Below, piece after piece: positions 23,423 to 28,811 of a stretch of DNA of 28,811 nucleotides. Origin of the DNA: an uncultured Dorea sp. (GTDB lineage Bacteria > Bacillota > Clostridia > Lachnospirales > Lachnospiraceae). The stretch is taken from NCBI GenBank assembly GCA_910578495.1, contig CAJTRE010000030.1, positions 1 to 28,811 of the forward strand, in the 5' to 3' direction. The notes beneath the pieces were generated by a model. It was not told the origin of the DNA. It made no database searches and saw only the letters and a program-made list of their open reading frames with translations. The position numbers were made by a program, and so were the translations under genes. Positions within the stretch are counted from its first letter, which is position 1. Each line of letters opens with the position of its first letter.

Positions 23423-24142
23423 ATGTTAGAAGTAAAGAATCTGACATTTAAAGTAGATGAAAACGGAGTAGAGAGAAGTATTGTAAAGGATATTAGTTTT
23501 CGGGTAGAAGACGGAGAGATGGTCGTGATCACAGGCCCGAATGGCGGCGGTAAATCTACGCTTGCCAAAGTGCTTATGGGAATTGAGCAGGCAGATAGCG
23601 GGCAGATTCTTCTGGACGGTGAGGAATTGTCGGATTATGATATGAACCACAGAGCAAATGCAGGAATTGGTTTCGCATTCCAACAGCCGCCGAGATTCAA
23701 AGGAATGACTGTGAATAGACTTCTTGCGCTGGCAGCAGGAAAAGAGCTCTCTCATATGGAGTGTTGTAAAATGTTAAGCGCTGTAGGCTTATGTGCGCAG
23801 GAATATGTGGAGCGTGAGGTGGACGGGACGCTTTCCGGCGGTGAGATGAAACGTTTGGAGATTGCAACGGTTCTCGCAAAGCCGCACAAATTATGTATCT
23901 TTGACGAGCCGGAGGCGGGAATCGATCTGTGGAGTTTTTCTATGCTTATTCAAGAGTTTGAGAAGATTCATCGTGAGAAAAACGAGAGTCTGATTCTTAT
24001 TTCGCATCAGGAGAAGATTATTCGTATGGCAGACCGTATTATGGTGATCGAGGACGGAAAGATTAAGGCTATGGGAGCAAAGGAGGAGATTCTTCCAACG
24101 TTGTTTGGTAGTGAAAATTGTGCATGTCCTAAGAGAGTGTAA
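23423..24142 (+). CDS. sufC: Fe-S cluster assembly ATPase SufC
   Basis: The 239-residue ABC-type ATPase has Walker A GPNGGGKST, Q-loop FAFQQPPRFKGM, signature LSGGEMKRLEI, Walker B KLCIFDEPEAGIDLW and switch histidine in ISHQEKI, all typical of SufC. It forms a cytosolic complex with the SufB-type protein encoded 18 bases downstream, where ATP binding drives cluster assembly. The ATG at 23423 has AAAGGAG 9 bases upstream and gives the usual MLEVKNL start; an ATG at 23417 is too close. Confidence 0.93.
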   Translation: MLEVKNLTFKVDENGVERSIVKDISFRVEDGEMVVITGPNGGGKSTLAKVLMGIEQADSGQILLDGEELSDYDMNHRANAGIGFAFQQPPRFKGMTVNRLLALAAGKELSHMECCKMLSAVGLCAQEYVEREVDGTLSGGEMKRLEIATVLAKPHKLCIFDEPEAGIDLWSFSMLIQEFEKIHREKNESLILISHQEKIIRMADRIMVIEDGKIKAMGAKEEILPTLFGSENCACPKRV

Positions 24143-24160
24143 GGAAGAGGTGTAGAACAT

Positions 24161-25087
24161 ATGACTGAATTGGATAGAATTACAGAAGAGATATTGAAAA
24201 AGATCAGTGGCGGAGAGTTTAAGCAAGAGGGCGCATTCAATCTCCGGCATAATGGAATCCAGCTTTGCCATGGCGACAGTGAGCATGTGAAGATTAAGAA
24301 AAAAGAGGACAAGAATGGAATTGATATTTACATTGATGGAAGCACCAATGGGGAGAAAGTCAGCATTCCGGTAGTAGTTAATGCCTCTGGCGTAGATGAT
24401 GAAGTATATAATGATTTCTATATTGAAGAAGGTGCGGACGTGACAATCGTAGCAGGCTGCGGAATCCATAACAGTGGATGCAATGACAGCCGTCATAACG
24501 GAATCCATGCGTTTCATATCGGGAAAGGCGCCAATGTGCGTTATGAGGAGAAGCATTACGGAGAAGGTGAGGGGGCGGGAGCCCGGATCTTGAATCCGGT
24601 GACAAAGATCTATATGGAGGAAGACTGCGTATTCACATTGGATTCTGTGCAGATTAAAGGCGTGGATTCTACGAAACGAGAGACGGATATTACGATGGGA
24701 GCAGGTTCTAAGTTGTATGTTCTGGAGAAACTGATGACGCATGATCATCAGTTTGCAGAGTCTAATATGGAGATTCAGATGAATGGAGAGGGAAGTTCTG
24801 CGCAGATTATTTCTCGTTCTGTGGCTAAGGGAACTTCGAAGCAGGTGTTCCATCCAAAGGCGATCGGCAATGCCAAATGTCAGGCACATGTGCAGTGTGA
24901 TTCTATTATTATGGATCATGCAGAGGTTGCTTCTATTCCGGAGATTAATGCGAGACACTTGGACGCTGCTATTATCCACGAGGCAGCAATCGGAAGAATT
25001 AACGATGAGCAGTTGATAAAGCTTCGGACGTTAGGGATGAATGAGGAAGAGGCAGAGGAAATTATAATAGATAATTTCTTGAATTGA
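24161..25087 (+). CDS. SufB/SufD-family Fe-S scaffold protein (minimal two-gene SUF)
   Basis: The 308-residue protein belongs to the SufB/SufD beta-helix family. Key stretches are VTIVAGCGIHNSGCNDSRHN, EKHYGEGEGAG and the C-terminal SIPEINARHLDAAIIHEAAI with GRINDEQLIKLRTLGMNEEE, the family's most conserved part (SufC-binding helix and catalytic His/Glu region). Several cysteines (two in AGCGIHNSGC) could hold a cluster. It is shorter than classic SufB (about 450-490), as in the minimal SmsCB systems known from anaerobes, in which one SufB-like protein works as a homodimer with SufC. No sufS, sufU or sufE is present nearby, and the reading continues to the unrelated small gene at 25211. Confidence 0.9.
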   Translation: MTELDRITEEILKKISGGEFKQEGAFNLRHNGIQLCHGDSEHVKIKKKEDKNGIDIYIDGSTNGEKVSIPVVVNASGVDDEVYNDFYIEEGADVTIVAGCGIHNSGCNDSRHNGIHAFHIGKGANVRYEEKHYGEGEGAGARILNPVTKIYMEEDCVFTLDSVQIKGVDSTKRETDITMGAGSKLYVLEKLMTHDHQFAESNMEIQMNGEGSSAQIISRSVAKGTSKQVFHPKAIGNAKCQAHVQCDSIIMDHAEVASIPEINARHLDAAIIHEAAIGRINDEQLIKLRTLGMNEEEAEEIIIDNFLN

Positions 25088-25160
25088 GGGACAATGAAAA
25101 ATTTTCTTGAGCAAGCAGAAGAGGAAGAAGGAATAATTTCGTGTAAATTCCCACAAAATA

Positions 25161-25169
25161 TGCTATAAT
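25161..25169 (+). promoter_or_regulatory. Extended -10 promoter of the small gene
   Basis: TGCTATAAT is a perfect extended -10 element 41 bases before the start at 25211. GTGTAA 17 bases upstream of the TATAAT is a poor -35. Confidence 0.6.
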
Positions 25170-25210
25170 ATCTATATAATCTTAAAATAGTCAAAAAAGG
25201 AGGTAGCATT

Positions 25211-25372
25211 ATGACGGAAGAATTGATTAAAGAAGTAAAACATATTCAGCAGTGTTTGAATGCAAAAGAGATGTCCGGTGATGATTTAGAGGAGAAGATG
25301 CAAATTGTGAAGAAATTAGAGGAAGTGTCAAGCTACCTCAAAGATGCCCTTGGCAGGGGAATTGAATTTTAG
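25211..25372 (+). CDS. Small helical protein, 53 residues
   Basis: ATG at 25211 is preceded by AAAAAAGGAGG with 7 bases of spacing, an excellent ribosome site. It has its own extended -10 promoter. The protein starts MTEELIKEVKHIQQCLNAKE and ends LKDALGRGIEF. It is acidic, without membrane segments or signal peptide, and should fold as two helices. I do not recognise the family. A single cysteine at position 15 is not part of a visible metal site. It lies between sufCB and the IS256 remnant and is likely monocistronic. Confidence 0.75.
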   Translation: MTEELIKEVKHIQQCLNAKEMSGDDLEEKMQIVKKLEEVSSYLKDALGRGIEF

Positions 25373-25403
25373 ACAGAAATAGAGTTTGTCAACAGGTCCA
25401 AAG

Positions 25404-25425
25404 TTTCATACTCGAGAGTATGAAA
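25404..25425. repeat. Perfect inverted repeat after the small gene
   Basis: TTTCATACTC (25404-25413) and GAGTATGAAA (25416-25425) are perfect inverted copies around GA. Seven A residues in a row run from 25423, and there is no T-tract on either strand, so a terminator role is doubtful. It could be a protein-binding site or an element boundary. Confidence 0.4.
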
Positions 25426-25462
25426 AAAAGTCTGTAAATACTAATCTTCTATGATAATGTTT

Positions 25463-25500
25463 GGGCTGAAATCTCTTTATTTGGGATTTCAGCTCTTACT
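25463..25500 (+). terminator. Probable terminator downstream of the small gene
   Basis: GCTGAAATC (25465-25473) pairs with GATTTCAGC (25485-25493), extended by GG with TC, and TCTTACTTTATTTAT follows. The T-tract is interrupted, so efficiency is uncertain. Confidence 0.55.
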
Positions 25501-25514
25501 TTATTTATACCAAC

Positions 25515-25530
25515 ACATGCCCGGGCATGT
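25515..25530. repeat. 16-base perfect palindrome near the IS256 end
   Basis: ACATGCCCGGGCATGT is a perfect palindrome about 50 bases beyond the transposase stop codon. It may lie at or near the IS terminus, or be a regulator site. The IS terminal repeat could not be identified because the other end is outside the window. Confidence 0.45.
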
Positions 25531-25536
25531 CAAGAG

Positions 25537-25556
25537 CAGGCGGATATTTCCGCCTG
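25537..25556. repeat. Hairpin between transposase stop and palindrome
   Basis: CAGGCGGA (25537-25544) pairs perfectly with TCCGCCTG (25549-25556) around a 4-base loop. No T-tract follows on the minus strand (CTCTTGAC). It probably belongs to the IS256 end. Confidence 0.45.
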
Positions 25557-25577
25557 TTAAAAAGGCTTTCCCCAAAT

Positions 25578-25796
25578 TTATTCCGGCAGCCGTCCTTCAT
25601 ACATAATGCTTAACTCCCCATAGACCTGCCCCCAGTTCCGCAGCGGCATGGTCCATTTCTTGGTCGCCTCAAAAGTGGACAGATACAGTGCCTTTAACAG
25701 AGCCGTATTGCTTGGAAATACACTTCTCTGACGGTTTAACTTACGGTAAGTCGCATTCAGGCTCTCGATTGCGTTTGTGGTGCTATAACGACATCG
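25578..25796 (-). pseudogene. IS256-family transposase, C-terminal fragment
   Basis: The minus-strand frame reads RYSTTNAIESLNATYRKLNR, then QRSVFPSNTALLKALYLSTF and EATKKWTMPLRNWGQVYGEL, ending SIMYEGRLPE and TAA at 25580-25578. TTNAIES, RQRSVFPS and KKWT..RNWGQVYGEL are hallmarks of the C-terminus of IS256 (mutator) transposases. No start codon or ribosome site exists; upstream the frame meets a stop at 25799-25797 inside the junction palindrome. The central part of the same gene is at 28405-28811. Confidence 0.85.
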
Positions 25797-25808
25797 TTAT
25801 AGCACCAC
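25777..25808. repeat. Perfect 15-bp inverted repeat at the IS256/recombinase junction
   Basis: GTGGTGCTATAACGA (25777-25791) and TCGTTATAGCACCAC (25794-25808) are perfect inverted copies separated by two bases. The half at 25777-25791 also encodes transposase residues (RYSTT) and is therefore original target DNA. The other half lies on the recombinase side. This is the expected geometry for a recombination crossover site or element terminus. Confidence 0.7.
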
Positions 25809-25821
25809 TTATACCGACAAA

Positions 25822-25891
25822 AAAACTATGCCGACATTTTGTTGGATCCAGCCATCCGCTGCAATTCCCAGAAAAATGTCGGCATAGTTTT
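25822..25891. repeat. 19-bp subterminal inverted repeat overlapping a recombinase 3' end
   Basis: AAAACTATGCCGACATTTT (25822-25840) and AAAATGTCGGCATAGTTTT (25873-25891) are perfect inverted copies with 32 bases between. A related direct copy, ATACCGACA (25811-25819), precedes ATGCCGACA (25828-25836) at 17-base spacing. Most of this lies inside the coding sequence for the last recombinase's C-terminus. Such clusters near an element end are likely recombinase-binding sites. Confidence 0.65.
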
Positions 25892-26683
25892 GGTGCATAG
25901 ACGATATAAGAGTTTTGCCATGTCCTTTTTCTTCCAGTTTTTTTCCGTATTCTCTCCGCTCGGATTTGCTTTTTGAATTGCCTTTGCAAGGGTATCCAGT
26001 GTTACAAAAGCGTAGAAACCAGATGTTGTAGAAATATTTTCATGTCCAAGCATCTGCTGGATATAGGGTAAAGGGCATCCATCCTGATATAGGCCCATGG
26101 CGCGTGTTTTACGAACCATATGAAAATGCACGGCCGATGGCATGATGCTGCCTTCATTCCTACATTTCTCCGTATATTTTTTCAGCACTTTCTGTATGCA
26201 GTCATCAGAGAGCCCATGTATATGTCCATGGGTAACCGTATAAAACAAGGGGCCTTCCATATCCGGGATATTACCATGGAATTCTCTGACATACTTACGC
26301 AGATGTTGTACGGTTTTATCCATTAGAGGGACACTGCGGTATTTTTCACCTTTCCCAAGTATCCGGACATAAGGCTTTTCTGCATCAAGAAACAGATTCC
26401 CGACTTTGAGCTTTGTCATCTCCCCAATGCGCATGGCGGCATCATAGCCAAGGATCAGCAGCATCTTATTGCGGCGTTCCGACTGTTTTTCTATTCCGGG
26501 CGCATTAAGGATTGCCTTCATCTGGTAATCCTCGAAATATTCGATCTCCCCAGCCGGGGCACCCAGACTTTGTATGGTCTTGCTTGAAGCAAAAAGAGGC
26601 GTAATGTCTATACATTCTTCTGATACATAAGAAAGCAGGGATCTTATCGCAGTCATCCGGAGGTTGCAGGTCTTGGGGCTCAT
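25826..26683 (-). CDS. Tyrosine recombinase 3 of the trio, catalytic part
   Basis: The 285-residue frame begins MSPKTCNLRMTAIRSLLSYV (end of the core-binding domain) and contains the catalytic domain. Arg is in GYDAAMRIGEMTKLKV, Lys in ILGKGEKYRSVPL, His and Arg in FHMVRKTRAMGL, LGHENISTTS, and the Tyr nucleophile in GFYAF. All catalytic residues are present. Its first ATG overlaps the TGA that ends the N-terminal frame at 26680-26934 (ATGA). The two parts read as one protein split by a one-base shift at an A-run just before the ATG. The extreme C-terminus is encoded within the 19-bp inverted repeat. It could be made separately by coupling, but then it would lack most of the DNA-binding domain. 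Confidence 0.8.
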   Translation of the reverse strand: MSPKTCNLRMTAIRSLLSYVSEECIDITPLFASSKTIQSLGAPAGEIEYFEDYQMKAILNAPGIEKQSERRNKMLLILGYDAAMRIGEMTKLKVGNLFLDAEKPYVRILGKGEKYRSVPLMDKTVQHLRKYVREFHGNIPDMEGPLFYTVTHGHIHGLSDDCIQKVLKKYTEKCRNEGSIMPSAVHFHMVRKTRAMGLYQDGCPLPYIQQMLGHENISTTSGFYAFVTLDTLAKAIQKANPSGENTEKNWKKKDMAKLLYRLCTKTMPTFFWELQRMAGSNKMSA

Positions 26684-26934
26684 TTCTTATCTTCTGTCAT
26701 CCACATAAGGTACTCTTTCAGATTTTCTTTGTCCAAGTCGGAAAAACAAATGTTTTCACGCCGGATCCCTTTTGCATCCTCAAGATAATCAATACAGATA
26801 TTTAGTGAAGTGCGGTAAGCGGCAACCGTATTCAGACTCTTCTTTCTTATCTTCAGCAATTCATAGTCCAGAAAGCGCCGGGCTGTCTCCCAGAAAAAAA
26901 CATTATCATGGTCTTTTGTCCTATTTTTCCTCAT
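26680..26934 (-). CDS. Tyrosine recombinase 3 of the trio, N-terminal SAM-like domain
   Basis: The 84-residue frame (MRKNRTKDHDNVFFWETARR to LKEYLMWMTEDKK) is a typical N-terminal core-binding domain of phage-type integrases. SLNTVAAYRTSLNICIDYLE is its central motif, and NLKEYLMWM leads into the next helix. It stops exactly where the catalytic frame begins, at an AAGAAATGA overlap. Restoring one A would fuse the two into a standard recombinase of about 370 residues. GGAGG lies 9 bases before the ATG at 26934; an ATG at 26940 is too close to it. Confidence 0.7.
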   Translation of the reverse strand: MRKNRTKDHDNVFFWETARRFLDYELLKIRKKSLNTVAAYRTSLNICIDYLEDAKGIRRENICFSDLDKENLKEYLMWMTEDKK

Positions 26935-26974
26935 TGTCATCCACCTCCGGTATCAGTCTTTCAGAATGTTTGGA

Positions 26975-27885
26975 TCAGGCAGCCATTTCGCCATAAATAT
27001 CCGGCACAAGATGGAAGTAGTAAAGGGTATTTTTTACATCAGAATGCCCCATATAGCGCATAAGGTAAGGGAGCATTGCATTTATATCCTTTCCATCCCG
27101 GAGCCATCGGTTCATATTTGCATAGATAAAATGATGCCGAAAATCATATGCGCGGATGCTTATTCCCGAATCTTTCTTTTCAGGAAAGGCAGAATACCAG
27201 AACCGCAAAAAGTTTTTTCAAGCATGGCGGCGCCATATGGACTGCCAGCCCTGTTTGGGAAAAACACCCTGCGGTCTGGGAACAGGTGGCTGATATGCTG
27301 GTCATAACCATCCAGATATTCCGTAAGCTCTCCGGATAGATAAATCCTGCGGCTTTTGGGGCCTTTGGATGGAAGGACATCAAAATAACCTTTATCCAGA
27401 TGCACATCCTTTCTGGCAAGCACACGGGCTTCTTTACAGCGGAGACCGCAGCAGTACAGGAGACGGAACATGGCAGGAAGCACCAAATGGCGGCCTTTAT
27501 GATGCGGGTCATCCCTGATGTTGTCACACTCCCGGAAAAAGGCGGAGATTTCTTCCTCAGTAAAAAAATAAGGCGGGACCGGTGTTGGAAGCCGGGTTCT
27601 CCCTGCCGGGATCAGATATGCATCCGGATATCCGCGTGCGATGAGGTACCGGCTGAATTCACGCAGGAATGCAGCGGCATTATAAAGGCTTCCCGGAGTA
27701 TCTTCATATTTCTCAAGGAAACCTTCAACATTTTTTCTGTCTGGAACCGTGACCTCCGGGTTGGTTTCCGTTGCAAACCGGATATACTTTTCCAGATAAT
27801 AGGCCCCTGTCTGGTATACGCGTCCATTCTGCCTTTTATATGCAACAAACTGATCTGCTAAAGTAAACAAAGAATCATTCATCAT
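26975..27885 (-). pseudogene. Tyrosine recombinase 2 of the trio, frameshifted
   Basis: The first frame runs from ATG 27885 (AAGGAG about 9 bases upstream) through the core-binding domain and the first catalytic part, with Arg in LLYCCGLRCKEARVL and Lys in VLPSKGPKSRRIYLS. It then reaches an early stop at 27160. From about 27205 the neighbouring frame continues the homologous protein: RFWYSAFPEKKDSGIS, RAYDFRHHFIYANMN, YLMRYMGHSDVKNTLYYFHL, stop at 26975. The switch is at A6-C-T5 on the minus strand (27218-27207) and needs a -1 shift, or one more T. The box II histidine position reads Tyr (YDFR). The gene start overlaps the first recombinase by 11 bases. Either it is inactivated, it uses recoding, or the base call at the homopolymer is wrong. 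Confidence 0.8.
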
Positions 27886-28477
27886 CTGCACCCTCTCCTT
27901 TCCAGATCATAGGAAGCGGCAGTGTACAGACTGCAAGGGAGTCGGCATCTGTCGAAAGATATACCGAGACAATGTTAGGATCCCTGTGTCCGAGTACCGC
28001 TGAAATATCGGGCATGGGAACGCCTGACCGGAGCATGGATGAAGCGGTGTGGTGTCTCGTCATCCGGCTTCCGGACATCCTCCCTTCCTTTTGGACACCA
28101 GCCAACCGTTCCATTTTTTGCAGGATGGGCCGTATAGCTCCTGCACCCAGTTTCCCAAATGGTGCTGTGTTCTTTAGAAATACATGTGCATCTTTGCTTT
28201 CAGGGCGTTCATTCAAGATATAATCAACGATTGCATTTCCATAAGATGCCCTCAGCGGAATGGCCAGCGGCTTTTTGGTTTTGTCCTGGCAAATGTAAAT
28301 GACATCCATTTCCCAATCAATATCTTTCAGCTTCAAGGAGCAGACATCCGTTCCACGCAGTCCCGTTTCCAACAGGAGTCTGCAGACCGCTGTGTCCCTC
28401 ATGGTTATCTGTCCAGATACGAGCAGGTTTTCAATGGCTTCCAGTTCTTCATGGAGTTTGGATATTTTGTACTCCAT
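27875..28477 (-). CDS. Tyrosine recombinase 1 of the trio, N-terminally truncated
   Basis: The 200-residue frame holds only the catalytic domain. Arg is in LLLETGLRGTDVCSLKLKDI, Lys in ICQDKTKKPLAIPL, box II RMTRHHTASSML (the first His position is Arg), LGHRDPNIV, and Tyr in VSVYLST. The expected N-terminal core-binding domain of 100 or more residues is missing. The frame instead starts at an ATG within transposase DNA read in another frame, so the first residues (MEYKISKLH) are not native. Native sequence seems to begin at EELEAIENLL, right at the 10-base fusion point 28441-28450. No good ribosome site precedes it. It is probably inactive, since the arm and core-binding region is lost. Confidence 0.75.
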   Translation of the reverse strand: MEYKISKLHEELEAIENLLVSGQITMRDTAVCRLLLETGLRGTDVCSLKLKDIDWEMDVIYICQDKTKKPLAIPLRASYGNAIVDYILNERPESKDAHVFLKNTAPFGKLGAGAIRPILQKMERLAGVQKEGRMSGSRMTRHHTASSMLRSGVPMPDISAVLGHRDPNIVSVYLSTDADSLAVCTLPLPMIWKGEGADDE

Positions 28478-28811
28478 TTTTCCGTTATCCGTTCTAATGC
28501 TTCCAGCGCCTTTTCTTCTGTGGGCGACTGGTAGATGGCCTTCAGGTCTGCCGCAAAGAGTTTTCTGTCCTTGTCAGCCATATATTTCATGGTATTCCGT
28601 ACCTGGTGGACAATACACCTCTGGTATTCTGTCTGGGGATATGCTGCTGCAATCGCTTCTTTTATTCCGGCCAGTCCGTCCGCACAGAGAATCAGGATGT
28701 CTTTTACGCCTCTGTTTTTTAACCCGTTGAGAATGGAAAGCCAGTATTTGGCACTTTCATTTTCCCCGATTTCAATCGTGAGGACTTCTTTGTATCCGTC
28801 CTGGCTGATGC
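28405..28811 (-). pseudogene. IS256-family transposase, central part (continues beyond window)
   Basis: The minus-strand frame is open at the window edge and reads ISQDGYKEVLTIEIGENESA, then KYWLSILNGLKNRGVKDILI and LCADGLAGIKEAIAAAYPQT, then EYQRCIVHQVRNTMKYMADK. The ADGLAGI and QRCIVHQVRN segments are the mutator-family signature around the second catalytic aspartate. After KWSTKYPNSMKNWK the sequence stops matching what is expected of the family and ends at a stop at 28407-28405, because the recombinase trio is joined here. The matching C-terminus is at 25578-25796. The N-terminus lies outside the window. Confidence 0.85.

Larger units (their letters stand above)
25515..28811 (-). mobile_element. 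IS256-family element split by a tyrosine-recombinase trio (RIT-like), partial
   Basis: Two parts of one IS256-family transposase gene, in the same orientation, lie at 28811-28405 and 25796-25578. Between them are three consecutive tyrosine recombinase genes, also on the minus strand. Three adjacent and partly overlapping recombinases are the defining layout of RIT (recombinase-in-trio) elements, so a RIT-like insertion into the transposase is the simplest reading. One boundary is marked by the palindrome at 25777-25808, the other by a fusion at 28441-28450. About 20-25 transposase codons expected between the two parts are absent. The left edge given here is approximate, and the IS continues beyond the window on the right. 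Confidence 0.7.

Noticed and set aside
23891..24979. Long minus-strand frame (362 codons) across sufC and the SufB-type gene
   Set aside because: Both plus-strand genes have strong family motifs and ribosome sites; the antisense frame shows no domain and an odd composition rich in His, Asn, Arg and Leu.
25404..25425. Inverted repeat as terminator of the small gene
   Set aside because: It is followed by A residues, not T residues, on the plus strand, and the minus strand has no T-tract either. The hairpin at 25463-25500 is a better candidate.
27400..27861. Plus-strand frame of 153 codons opposite recombinase 2
   Set aside because: The minus strand carries a clear tyrosine recombinase with its catalytic motifs; the plus-strand frame has no ribosome site or domain.

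Overview
The window looks like a chromosomal segment of a low-to-mid GC Gram-positive gut anaerobe of the Clostridia, most likely Lachnospiraceae. The reasons are strong AGGAGG-type ribosome sites, near-consensus TTGACA/TATAAT promoters, YesM/YesN-type two-component genes, an mglBAC sugar transporter, a two-gene SufC-SufB Fe-S system with no SufS/SufU/SufD beside it, and tRNA genes without encoded CCA. The family assignment is inference from protein content, not a database match.

Layout. (1) 1-4454 is an AT-rich accessory stretch: the start of an XRE repressor gene with its own promoter and operator-like palindrome, a divergent nitroreductase/HxlR pair, non-coding or decayed DNA, a TfoX C-terminal-domain protein, and a compact two-gene unit made of a four-helix membrane protein and a DGQHR-domain (DndB-like) protein. 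(2) 4552-9582 is a signalling operon: hybrid histidine kinase, REC-HD-GYP-PAS-GGDEF protein, and Hpt protein. It reads like a phosphorelay that controls cyclic-di-GMP. Three housekeeping genes follow with tiny gaps: a THUMP RNA methyltransferase, the RdgB/HAM1 NTP pyrophosphatase and a YfcE-like phosphoesterase. (3) 11876-12806 holds a 184-bp repeat-bounded structure and a six-gene tRNA operon (Pro, Gly, Arg, His, Gln, Lys) with a consensus promoter and a terminator. (4) 13013-23154 is a sugar uptake and sensing locus: mglB, mglA, and an mglC with an unusual coiled-coil N-terminal extension of about 210 residues, then an AraC-type response regulator, a YesM-type kinase and two further periplasmic-type sugar-binding proteins. 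The binding proteins plausibly feed the kinase, as XylFII does with LytS/YesN in clostridia. (5) 23159-25372 holds a tRNA-Leu on the minus strand, sufC-sufB and a 53-residue small protein. (6) 25515-28811 is a damaged mobile element: an IS256-family transposase gene split by three consecutive tyrosine recombinase genes, all on the minus strand. This arrangement resembles a RIT (recombinase-in-trio) element.

The most unusual items are the recombinase trio nested in the IS256 transposase (with a perfect 15-bp palindrome at one junction, a 19-bp inverted repeat inside the last recombinase gene, two one-base frameshifts at homopolymers, and a microhomology fusion at the other junction), the membrane-protein/DGQHR gene pair, and the coiled-coil-extended MglC. 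None of these could be tested by database search here.
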